Shown here: one piece after another, positions 1 through 6,216 of the stretch
Layout of the letters: each line of letters opens with the position of its first letter
Numbering within the stretch: position 1 is the first letter of the stretch
NCBI GenBank assembly: GCA_016715645.1
Contig: JADJZR010000023.1
Location: 1-21,048, forward strand
DNA from: Elusimicrobiota bacterium
GTDB taxonomy: Bacteria > Elusimicrobiota > Elusimicrobia > FEN-1173
Direction of reading: 5' to 3'
Length of the DNA stretch: 21,048 nucleotides
Program-made: the position numbers and the translations under genes
The notes under the pieces: generated by a model
What the model saw: only the letters and a program-made list of their open reading frames with translations
What the model was told of the DNA's origin: nothing
Databases searched by the model: none

Positions 1-929
1 GCCACGCGGTGGGCGACAACGCGGCTGTTTTCGCCCAGGCGCATGAGGGCTGTGCCGACGATGTCCTCCCGGCCGTTCACCAGGGCCGCGCCTGTGCGCA
101 ATCCCGTGGCGAGGCGGACCTTGGCCACGTCGCCGATGCGGATGGTCCTGAGCGTTTCCAGGGACTTGATGGGGACATGGCGGACATCCTCGACGTTTTC
201 CAAAAGGCCGGTGGCCTGGACAAGGAACTGCTCGCCCGTCTGCTGGACGTAGCCGCCACCCACGTTGCGGTTCGTGTTCTCGAGGGCCTCGATGAGGTCG
301 TTGAAGTGGAGGCCGTAGCGGGCCATGGCGCGGATGTCGGGTTGGACGTGGAACTGTTTCTCGAAGCCGCCGATGCTGTTGACCTCGGCCACGCCGGGGA
401 CGGTGAGGAGGCGGGGCTTCAGATACCAGTCCTGGATGCTCTTGAGCTCCATGAGCTGGGCGATGCGCGCGGCCCCAACGGCGGGGGTGGAGGCTTGGAG
501 AGTGTAGAAGTAGACCTCGCCCAGGCCCGTGCTGACGGGGCCAAGGCCGGGCTGGATGCCTTCGGGGAGCTGCGGGATGACGCCTTGGAGGCGCTCGGAG
601 ACCACCTGCCGGGCGCGGTAAATGTCCACCCTGTCCTCAAAGACCAGCGTGACTTGGGAGAGGCCGAACCGAGAGATGGAGCGGGTCTGCAGAAGGTCCG
701 CCAGGCCGCCCATGCCGTTCTCTATCGGGACGGTGATGTAGCGCTCGATTTCCTCGGGAGTGAGGCCCTCCACGGCGGTGTTGACCTGGACCTGATTGTT
801 GGTGATGTCGGGCACGGCGTCGATGGGCAGGGCCTGGAAGCTGGTCCAGCCCAACCCAGCGAGGATGAGGGCCAACGCGAAGACGAGGCCTCGGTTGTTT
901 ACGGAGAATCGGACGAGTTTTTCTATCAT
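1..929 (-). CDS. czcA: CzcA-type heavy-metal RND efflux pump, N-terminal part (runs off the window)
   Basis: This is the inner-membrane proton-driven pump of a CzcCBA-type tripartite system, which exports divalent cations such as Zn, Co or Cd. Only about 309 codons are present; the gene continues past position 1. The ATG at 929-927 follows an AGGAGAC ribosome site. The protein opens with MIEKLVRFSV, a first membrane helix, then the family hallmark PIDAVPDITNNQVQVNT, followed by SRFGLSQVTLVFED, ARQVVSERLQ and GLGEVYFYTLQA. These match the porter-domain start of HME-type RND pumps and fit CzcA better than the CusA-like pump at 8795-12088, which has PLDAIPDLSDTQVIV and FEDGTDPYWARSR. It lies 18 bases downstream of the short adaptor-like gene. 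The metal is inferred from subfamily resemblance only. Confidence 0.93.
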   Translation of the reverse strand, partial: MIEKLVRFSVNNRGLVFALALILAGLGWTSFQALPIDAVPDITNNQVQVNTAVEGLTPEEIERYITVPIENGMGGLADLLQTRSISRFGLSQVTLVFEDRVDIYRARQVVSERLQGVIPQLPEGIQPGLGPVSTGLGEVYFYTLQASTPAVGAARIAQLMELKSIQDWYLKPRLLTVPGVAEVNSIGGFEKQFHVQPDIRAMARYGLHFNDLIEALENTNRNVGGGYVQQTGEQFLVQATGLLENVEDVRHVPIKSLETLRTIRIGDVAKVRLATGLRTGAALVNGREDIVGTALMRLGENSRVVAHRV

Positions 930-947
930 GGTTGTCTCCTGGAAAGC

Positions 948-1511
948 CTAATGGCCGTGCCCGGCTTCGCCGGTCGAGAAGGCGTCGAGTTCGGCGACGC
1001 GGAGGAGAGGGGCACCCTCGACGACGACCTGGTCGCCGGGGCGGAGGTCTTGTTTACGGTGCGGGGTGAAGCGGACGCGGTCTCCCTGCGGCTCGGTTTT
1101 GCCCTGGACCAATTTGTACCAGCCGTCCCGCAGGCGGTAGACGCCAGTTTCGTCCTTGGAGGTGACGATGGCTTTCTTGGGGAACAGGGATTCCATTGGC
1201 GCGGGATGGGTCTTGATGTCCAAGGTGGCGACGGCTTCAGGAGAGAGCTGGAGGCCGTTCTCTTGGTCGGTGGCCGTCACGGCGTTTCCGGGACCGACGC
1301 TGGAGGAGGCTTCTTCTTCACCTTCCTCGTGGCCTTCTTCCCCGTTTCCCCCATGTCCCTCGCTTTCCTCATGGCCCTTGTCATCTTCGTTGTGGTCCGC
1401 GTGGTCGCCGTGGTCGTCCTTGTGGCCGTCCTCCTCATGGGTCTGGGGGGATTTTCCTGCCTGAAGGCTAAGAGGCAAAACGAGACAAAGAATCAAAAAG
1501 AAAGGTTTCAT
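948..1511 (-). CDS. Short His-rich exported protein resembling the ends of a CzcB-type adaptor
   Basis: The ORF encodes 187 residues. The ATG at 1511-1509 overlaps the TGA of the upstream TolC-like gene (ATGA) and has a GAGGAGGG ribosome site, so I reject the longer in-frame extension upstream. It has a signal peptide (MKPFFLILCLVLPLSLQAG), then a His/Asp/Glu-rich stretch at about residues 22-65, likely metal binding. Next comes LQLSPEAVATLDIKT, typical of CzcB-family adaptors, and a C-terminal segment with GDQVVVEGAPLLRV ending in GHGH. A usual adaptor is about 380-500 residues with an alpha-hairpin and a lipoyl domain; both appear absent. It sits where czcB is expected, between czcC and czcA. 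It may be a reduced adaptor or a periplasmic metal-binding accessory. The adaptor function is inference. Confidence 0.82.
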   Translation of the reverse strand: MKPFFLILCLVLPLSLQAGKSPQTHEEDGHKDDHGDHADHNEDDKGHEESEGHGGNGEEGHEEGEEEASSSVGPGNAVTATDQENGLQLSPEAVATLDIKTHPAPMESLFPKKAIVTSKDETGVYRLRDGWYKLVQGKTEPQGDRVRFTPHRKQDLRPGDQVVVEGAPLLRVAELDAFSTGEAGHGH

Positions 1512-2740
1512 ATTCCCTCCTCGAGGGCGCGGCCTTGAAGAACGTAGACGGACCACAGGGCTTCCAGGGCCCGGAGCTCCTGGGCGTTGAGGCTTTCGGT
1601 GAAGTCGGTCATCTGCCGGTGGGCCTCGATGATGAGGGCGCTTTGGACGAGGCCCCGCTCGAAGAGGCTCTCCATGCCCTGGTGCTTCTTCTCCATCTGC
1701 TCCAGGGTGGGCATGCCGCGCAGGGAGGCGACGGCGTCCTGATAGACGTCGAGCCAGGTTGTCCATTGGGCGGAGAGCTCGCGCTCGCGCTGGGCGAGGC
1801 TGACCTCGGACCGGCGGGCCTCGTTGCGGGCCAAAGCGCGGGCACCCTGGTTCCTTTGGTAAAGCGGAAGGTCCATGGAAAGGACGCCGCCCAGGGACTG
1901 GTTCCTATGGCCTCGGCCGGATTCCACCCCCGCCTTGGGACCGAGCTTGAGGTCGGGAGTAGCGTCGCTGTTTGCCAGTTCCAGCTCCGCCTGCGCTCGG
2001 GCGACTTCGGCCTGGGCCTCCTTGCGGGCCGCCCCGGCGAGGGCCGGCGCGGAGGCGGGAAGAGCGGGCCAGACGGTTTTGGGAGGCGGGAGAGCTTTAA
2101 GGACCGCCCGGAAGTCGGTGCCGGTGGCGAGGTCGAAGTACTGCCTCAAGGCCCGCTGCTCCTGGAGGAGGCGGGACCTGCGCAGGATGTAGTCGCTCTG
2201 CGCGAGGAGGAAGACGTTGAGCGAGACCTGCTGCTCGGGCGAGAGCTGGCGGCGGTTCTTGTATTGGCCGATGATGGTCCCGAAGGTGTTTTGCGCCTCC
2301 TCAACGGCGTGGAGCTCGGCCTGGAGGTGCCGCAGGCGGTAGAGGTTGAGGACGGCGGTCAATGTCACTTCTTCCCGTGTCTTTTGGATTCGGGCGAGGA
2401 GGCCTTCTCTCCGCGCTTTGGCGAGGTCTCGGCGACGGTCTCGCTTGCCGCCAAGCTCGAAGGTGTGGAGGTAGGAGGCCTCGGCGGAAAGGGCGGCCTC
2501 GTCATCATCGCTGTTGGACACGGCTTCCGCATCGATCTCCGGGTTGGGGCGCTGGCGGGCGAAGGAGTCGAAGGCGTCGAGGTTGGCGGCCTCGGCATCG
2601 GCGCGGAGGACCTCCGGGTGGTTTTTCCGGACGCAGTTCAGGACGTCCTGGGGCGAGGCGAAGGGCGGACAGGCGGCCTCGCCCGCGCGGACGCCTTGGA
2701 AGATGAATAGGGGCAATAGCCCGACGAATAATTTTCGCAT
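1508..2740 (-). CDS. czcC: TolC/CzcC-family outer-membrane efflux channel
   Basis: The protein has 410 residues, a normal length for CzcC. It forms the trimeric outer-membrane duct of the RND system encoded downstream. The N-terminus is a signal peptide (MRKLFVGLLPLFIFQGVRAGEA). Two similar halves follow, each rich in long amphipathic helices: residues about 30-200 include the NHPEVLRADAEAANLDAF repeat start and ELGGKRDRRRDLAKARREG, and residues about 225-400 include SMDLPLYQRNQGARALARNE. These are standard outer-membrane efflux protein features. The start at 2740 has AGAGGT five bases upstream. It heads a three-gene operon with the short adaptor (4-base overlap) and the CzcA-like pump. Confidence 0.92.
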   Translation of the reverse strand: MRKLFVGLLPLFIFQGVRAGEAACPPFASPQDVLNCVRKNHPEVLRADAEAANLDAFDSFARQRPNPEIDAEAVSNSDDDEAALSAEASYLHTFELGGKRDRRRDLAKARREGLLARIQKTREEVTLTAVLNLYRLRHLQAELHAVEEAQNTFGTIIGQYKNRRQLSPEQQVSLNVFLLAQSDYILRRSRLLQEQRALRQYFDLATGTDFRAVLKALPPPKTVWPALPASAPALAGAARKEAQAEVARAQAELELANSDATPDLKLGPKAGVESGRGHRNQSLGGVLSMDLPLYQRNQGARALARNEARRSEVSLAQRERELSAQWTTWLDVYQDAVASLRGMPTLEQMEKKHQGMESLFERGLVQSALIIEAHRQMTDFTESLNAQELRALEALWSVYVLQGRALEEGI

Positions 2741-2820
2741 GGTTACCTCTTTCGTAGACGCAAGATGCCGACCGGCGGCGCGGAGCGGCCGGTCAGGGAA
2801 AGCTTGGGAAATGACGAGGA

Positions 2821-3084
2821 TTAAGCGGAGACTTTAGGAGGGTGGAAGATGGACTTATCGAAAAGACGCTGGGGAACCAGAGGATCGGCGGAGACCATGC
2901 GCTCGGATGGCGCGGGGGCGTTATCTCGTGGAGTAGAGACGGATTGGTCCTTCATGTGCGTCTGGCAGACGCAAGTATGGCAGGCCGGCGCGTTGGCGGC
3001 CTCGTGACAGTCCGCCAGGGCGCTGTCCAGGACGATGTCATAGCTGAGGAAGAGCAGGAGAGGTAACGCGACCCAATTTTTCAT
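2821..3084 (-). CDS. Small exported Cys/His-containing protein, unknown function
   Basis: The 87-residue ORF begins with a signal peptide (MKNWVALPLLLFLSYDIVLDSALA) followed by a metal-ligand-like cluster, DCHEAANAPACHTCVCQTH, with four Cys and three His within 19 residues. The remainder is low-complexity, with no recognisable fold. It lies 80 bases upstream of czcC and probably begins the second efflux transcript. GAGGT sits only one base before the ATG, so the start is not strongly supported. I do not recognise a family. A periplasmic metal-binding peptide or sensor is a reasonable guess from composition and position only. Confidence 0.7.
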   Translation of the reverse strand: MKNWVALPLLLFLSYDIVLDSALADCHEAANAPACHTCVCQTHMKDQSVSTPRDNAPAPSERMVSADPLVPQRLFDKSIFHPPKVSA

Positions 3085-3089
3085 ACCTC

Positions 3090-3106
3090 ATATCTATACC
3101 AGATAT
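3090..3106. promoter_or_regulatory. Inverted repeat ATATCT-N5-AGATAT upstream of the small Cys-rich gene
   Basis: A perfect 6-base inverted repeat with a 5-base spacer lies 5 bases upstream of the ATG at 3084, in a short AT-rich patch within GC-rich surroundings. Its position fits an operator for a repressor of the czc-like operon. It matches no metal-regulator site I can name with confidence, and a 6-base palindrome can arise by chance. Confidence 0.25.
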
Positions 3107-3152
3107 ATCGGCCGCTCGCAAGGAGGCCTGAGCTGTCAGTTATTCCATATTT

Positions 3153-3491
3153 CTAAAATTCCTTGATAATCGTTGCTGCGTTTCCCAAACGGCACGCCCC
3201 TTGAGGGTTCTCCCGCTCGCAATCGCAGCGGCTTTCCTGAATCCCCCTGCTGATCCGTTGGGGGATGTCCTTCGAACCATTTCCCTCCAAATCCCGGCGA
3301 AGGTCGCCGCGCTTGAACCCGAAACAGTAGCAGACGTTCACGTCATCGCCCGCGTCTTTAATCGTCACCGGCGACACGCCATCGACATCGCGCAATCCAA
3401 AATCCGGGAATATCTCGCCCACCCGTAGAGCAGTGGCCTTGCCGGACCGAACGGCCCACCCAAGTCGCCATAGCCAATGGAAGATTTTCAT
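3153..3491 (-). CDS. CopZ-type Fe-S cluster metallochaperone (shortened)
   Basis: The 112-residue protein carries in its C-terminal half the pattern VCYCFGFKRGDL (Cys54, Cys56) and CDCERENPQGAC (Cys89, Cys91, Cys100). This is the signature of the [2Fe-2S]-binding half of the CopZ metallochaperones first described in Archaeoglobus. The family usually has an additional N-terminal zinc-binding part; here residues 1-50 (MKIFHWLWRLGWAVRSG...) do not show it. The usual final Cys pair is reduced to Ala-Cys. The ATG at 3491 has an AAGGAAGG ribosome site and overlaps the stop of the mini-YHS ORF upstream (ATGA), so the longer TTG-started extension to 3599 is a shadow. A role in cytoplasmic copper delivery or redox sensing is inferred from the family. 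Confidence 0.78.
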   Translation of the reverse strand: MKIFHWLWRLGWAVRSGKATALRVGEIFPDFGLRDVDGVSPVTIKDAGDDVNVCYCFGFKRGDLRRDLEGNGSKDIPQRISRGIQESRCDCERENPQGACRLGNAATIIKEF

Positions 3492-3604
3492 GGAACGCCT
3501 TCCTTTTCGTGGTTGCGTCCTTGCGTCGCTTCTTCGGCCATTGCTCGGACGTATTTCTTGGGGTCCGCGTCGATTTTGATCCGGCAGGCTTTGGAACAAA
3601 ACAA
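3488..3604 (-). CDS. 38-codon half-YHS (TRASH-like) ORF
   Basis: A TTG at 3604-3602, with AAGGATAAGG about nine bases upstream, opens a 38-codon frame whose protein contains LFCSKACRIKIDADPKKYVRA. This aligns directly with the second half of a YHS domain (compare YYLCCPVCQRLFEQDPEKYIRA in the full YHS protein at 8554-8736). The first half, with the DPVCG motif, is absent. The TGA overlaps the ATG of the CopZ-type gene by the coupling sequence ATGA, and the ORF lies between two genes in a tight series, so translation is plausible. It shares frame with the upstream lipoprotein gene, separated only by that gene's stop. Alternatively it is a remnant of a longer YHS gene. Confidence 0.6.
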   Translation of the reverse strand: MFCSKACRIKIDADPKKYVRAMAEEATQGRNHEKEGVP

Positions 3605-3625
3605 GATAAGGTTTTCCTTATCCTT

Positions 3626-3928
3626 TCAAAAAATCATCAGCGCCATCATAGCGGCCATGCCGATGATGCCAAGTATCCACAGTCCTTTTTTTGGTCGGTC
3701 GTGGGCCTGATGGTTCTGGGTTTCTGTTGTTTTCGCAGAAGTGCCGACCTGTTCTTGGCCAGCCTGAATTTTGGGATATTGGAGCGGACTGGGTTCCATC
3801 ACAGCGTCTTGTTCATGCCGGTGATCCGCGCCATGCAACGCGTGCATTACGCATCCGGTCAACCCGAACGCACCAATAACAAGCATGGCGCACATGAACT
3901 TCGATGATCCCGTGTACGCATCAAACAT
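3626..3928 (-). CDS. Small predicted lipoprotein with a C-terminal membrane helix
   Basis: The 100-residue ORF contains a signal ending in the lipobox LTGC (Cys26), a hydrophilic His-containing middle (MHALHGADHRHEQDAVMEP) and a C-terminal hydrophobic helix rich in Met (LWILGIIGMAAMMALMIF). A double membrane attachment, by lipid and by helix, would be unusual. The start is uncertain: ATG 3928 lacks a good ribosome site, and the internal ATG at residue 12 would give a more compact signal peptide. It lies six bases downstream of the HD-GYP gene. I do not recognise a family; the metal island context and the His/Met content hint at metal handling. Confidence 0.65.
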   Translation of the reverse strand: MFDAYTGSSKFMCAMLVIGAFGLTGCVMHALHGADHRHEQDAVMEPSPLQYPKIQAGQEQVGTSAKTTETQNHQAHDRPKKGLWILGIIGMAAMMALMIF

Positions 3929-3933
3929 GTTGG

Positions 3934-4905
3934 CTAAACCGCCCCGACTTTTGGGTCCAAACTGTTTATGGCAATTGCCTCCGCGTCTTTCAAGTTTAAC
4001 CGTCTCAACGTCCCCAACACGGCAGGGTCGAACAATCGCCCCGAACCGCGCTCCAATTCCAGTATGGCGTCGTCCCAGCTCAAGGTTTTCCGATAGGGTC
4101 GGTCCGTCATCAAGGCATCTAAAGTATCCGCCATCGTCAGAATGCGGGCTTTTAACGGGATCGATGTTCCGGCTAATCCTGCGGGATACCCTGAACCGTC
4201 GTATCGCTCATGATGGCAATGGACGAGCGCCGAGGTTGGCTCCAAGGAGGGAATCCCTTCCAGTATCCGCCCTCCCACCACCGGATGTTCCTGTATTCTC
4301 CGCTCCTCTTCCGGCGTCAAAGCCCCGTTCTTAAGGAGAACGGCATCGGGCGTTCCGATTTTCCCGAAGTCATGCAGCAAGCCGGCCTGCCCAATTGTCT
4401 CCATTGATTTCCGGTCCAATCCCAACGCTCCGGCAATCGCCACGGCGTACCGCGCTGTCCGGCGCGAGTGTCCCTCGGTATAAGGGTCCCGCGCCTCGAG
4501 CGTTTGGGCCAACGCCTGCAGAGTCCGAGTGAAACTGAGCTTTAGCGCTTCCTGAGCCCGCTTCTGCCTGCCACCCAAGATTCCGGCCAGGAATCCACAC
4601 CCCATCATGGGAAGTACTTGCGTTAGAAACCCCGGATGAGCCCGACCGTGCGACATGTCGGAGAAATAGAGAACGCCTGTAAGTCCCGCAGCGCGAATAA
4701 GCGGTGGGACCATGCCTTTGCGGAGGCCGAGGGATAGGAGCATGACCATAATCCCCACTGTATAAACGTGGAACAGATCCTCCCTCCCACCGAATATGAC
4801 CCAGGCGAGGGTCAGAACCAAAAGCACCCCGTCTTCCCAAGTGAATGGGGAGATGGTTTTGTTTGTGGCGGCTTGTCTTTTCCATGCGTCCATAAAAGGC
4901 CTCAT
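3934..4905 (-). CDS. Membrane-anchored HD-GYP domain protein (probable c-di-GMP phosphodiesterase)
   Basis: The protein has 323 residues. Residues about 25-115 hold three or four hydrophobic segments (for example VLLVLTLAWVIF and FLTQVLPMMGCGFLAGIL). Residues about 125-305 are an HD-GYP domain: EARDPYTEGHSRR, the HD pair in AGLLHDFGKIGTPD (His178-Asp179), EHP at 206-208, and the defining HHERYDGSGYP (231-241), followed by MADTLDALMTDRPYR. This family hydrolyses cyclic di-GMP at a di- or tri-metal site. All ligand-type residues I can check are present, so it is probably active. Met5 has a better-spaced ribosome site (GAGG, six bases) than Met1, so the start may be 4893. Its place in a metal operon suggests coupling of metal stress to motility or biofilm, which is inference. 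Confidence 0.92.
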   Translation of the reverse strand: MRPFMDAWKRQAATNKTISPFTWEDGVLLVLTLAWVIFGGREDLFHVYTVGIMVMLLSLGLRKGMVPPLIRAAGLTGVLYFSDMSHGRAHPGFLTQVLPMMGCGFLAGILGGRQKRAQEALKLSFTRTLQALAQTLEARDPYTEGHSRRTARYAVAIAGALGLDRKSMETIGQAGLLHDFGKIGTPDAVLLKNGALTPEEERRIQEHPVVGGRILEGIPSLEPTSALVHCHHERYDGSGYPAGLAGTSIPLKARILTMADTLDALMTDRPYRKTLSWDDAILELERGSGRLFDPAVLGTLRRLNLKDAEAIAINSLDPKVGAV

Positions 4906-4951
4906 AATATGTTACGCACACCTAATGGAACAGCGTCCTCTCCGATGGTTC

Positions 4952-5311
4952 TCAACCCTGTCCGCAGCTTTTCACTAAACGCCAATCCCAAAACCATGCG
5001 CCCAGCAGGATCGCCAAGCCCAGCCAGCCGGCGGCATGGGGAAATTTGTGCCAAGCGGCCCCCAATGATAAAACGGCCCCGATTATGGCCGTCATGCCTG
5101 GACCCGCTCGCCGATGTGTCAGGTAAGCGCTGATACTCCCCACGCCGTAGATCGCCAGGAACATGGGTGACATGGCCCGCATGACGCTGTTGTTGGACAG
5201 CCAGCCCAGCCCCAGGGCCGACGTCCATATGGCCAGAATCGGCAAGCCCAAGAAACAAAAGCTGGTGCAACAGACGACCCCTAGGCTTGTGATGTTCCAC
5301 CACGATTTCAT
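4952..5311 (-). CDS. MerC-like small membrane protein
   Basis: The 119-residue protein has four hydrophobic segments: about 8-27, 45-63, 73-89 and 93-110. The first helix contains VVCCTSFC (Cys14, Cys15, Cys19), followed by ALGLGWLS, MSPMFLAIYG and AYLTHRR. This layout resembles MerC-type mercury transporters, which carry a Cys pair in helix 1 and a GLGFLS-like turn. The ATG at 5311 overlaps the stop of the thioredoxin-like gene (ATGA). The in-frame extension upstream to 5632 is a shadow of that gene. No mercuric reductase is in the window, so another soft metal is possible. The MerC assignment rests on motif layout and is moderate. Confidence 0.65.
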   Translation of the reverse strand: MKSWWNITSLGVVCCTSFCFLGLPILAIWTSALGLGWLSNNSVMRAMSPMFLAIYGVGSISAYLTHRRAGPGMTAIIGAVLSLGAAWHKFPHAAGWLGLAILLGAWFWDWRLVKSCGQG

Positions 5312-5868
5312 GGGGCCCTCACCGCTGCCTTCACCACGATTGACTGGACGCCGTCGCGTTGGCGGATAATTCTCGTGACTATGACTCGCTCCGCCGCCCA
5401 TTTCTTCAGGGTTTCGTAGGGGGCTTTGGCTTCCTTGTCTTCGACGACCAGATACACCTGGCCGTCGGTTGCCGCAAGTCCCATGGGTACCCCGGCCTGA
5501 ATGCAAGCCTCGGCGCACCGCTTGTGCTGATCTCCGCGAGCCCCCTTTTCCATGTAGCAATTGATGTCCACGATCTCGCCGATGACCATGGTGGGCACGG
5601 ACACCACTCCTTTCTTGATGGCTTCCTCCCACTTCTGGGGACTCGTTTCATAATGGGTGATGTGCACGCCGTTCACATAGACGATGGGGGTTCTCCAGCC
5701 GGCGAAGTCGGCCAAACCTTCCTGCTCCACCTGCTTCACTTCAAGAATCGCCCCATAAGCCCTCGCTAGCTTCCCGAGACGTTCCTCCGCGTCGTCGCAA
5801 TGCCGGCAGCCGCATCGATGCAGCGTCACTACTGTCCGTTGAGATTTCAATTCTTCTTGCGTGAACAC
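5308..5868 (-). CDS. Thioredoxin-like protein fused to an uncharacterised Cys/His domain
   Basis: The GTG at 5868-5866, preceded nine bases upstream by AGGAGG, gives 186 residues; the longer ATG start at 5997 has no ribosome site. Residues 12-85 look thioredoxin/glutaredoxin-like: VVTLHRCGCRHC (Cys19, Cys21, Cys24) and TPIVYVNGV with a cis-proline-type TP at 60-61. Residues about 95-180 form a second domain with GEIVDINCYMEKGARGDQHK, RCAEACIQAGVPMGL and YLVVEDKEAKAPYETL. Conserved-looking ligands are Cys104, His115, Cys118 and Cys122. I recognise this second module as a recurring uncharacterised one but cannot name it. No signal peptide is seen, so the protein is probably cytoplasmic. A metal-redox role is inference. 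Confidence 0.8.
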   Translation of the reverse strand: MFTQEELKSQRTVVTLHRCGCRHCDDAEERLGKLARAYGAILEVKQVEQEGLADFAGWRTPIVYVNGVHITHYETSPQKWEEAIKKGVVSVPTMVIGEIVDINCYMEKGARGDQHKRCAEACIQAGVPMGLAATDGQVYLVVEDKEAKAPYETLKKWAAERVIVTRIIRQRDGVQSIVVKAAVRAP

Positions 5869-6023
5869 GGAAAACCACCTCCTATATACGATCCTGGCGG
5901 TCCGATAGCGACAAGGCCAGACCGGAATGGACGAAATCGTTACTTTCACGTATACGGCCTCTTGGGAAGAGACGAGGTCTCCCGTCAAAAAGCCCACCGC
6001 TCACGACCGGGACATCGGCTCTC

Positions 6024-6155
6024 TTAATGGCGATGCCCCCCCGACGACGGGTTTGAAGACGATCCTTCGTTCGCCTGCCATCCGGCGCAACCGTTCATCA
6101 CGGCTGCTCCCAGGGCTATCAAGGCCAACAACGCGAATATGCGACGACGTTTCAT
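6024..6155 (-). CDS. 43-residue lipoprotein
   Basis: The ATG at 6155 has AAGGAG eight bases upstream. The peptide has a positively charged start (MKRRRIF), a hydrophobic core and a lipobox MNGC (Cys23). The mature part is only about 20 residues, Ser/Gly-rich and ending GGHRH. The longer frame beginning at 6224 overlaps the kinase-like gene and lacks a ribosome site. No family is recognisable. Tiny lipoproteins ending in a His cluster fit the metal setting, but function is unknown. A gap of about 155 bases separates it from the thioredoxin-like gene and shows nothing convincing. Confidence 0.65.
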   Translation of the reverse strand: MKRRRIFALLALIALGAAVMNGCAGWQANEGSSSNPSSGGHRH

Positions 6156-6216
6156 GTGGTGATTCTCCTTTGTCTTTAATTTGGGGCTACGAAAAATTGT
6201 TGTCCGGACTCCGTGC

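Noticed and set aside
9..1538. A 509-residue plus-strand ORF
   Set aside because: It is antisense to the czcA-like and short adaptor genes, which show clear family motifs, ribosome sites and an ATGA junction. The plus-strand product has no recognisable domain.
1535..2710. A 391-residue plus-strand ORF
   Set aside because: Mirror of the TolC/CzcC gene; Gly/Glu/Val-rich with no motif, a usual effect in GC-rich coding DNA.
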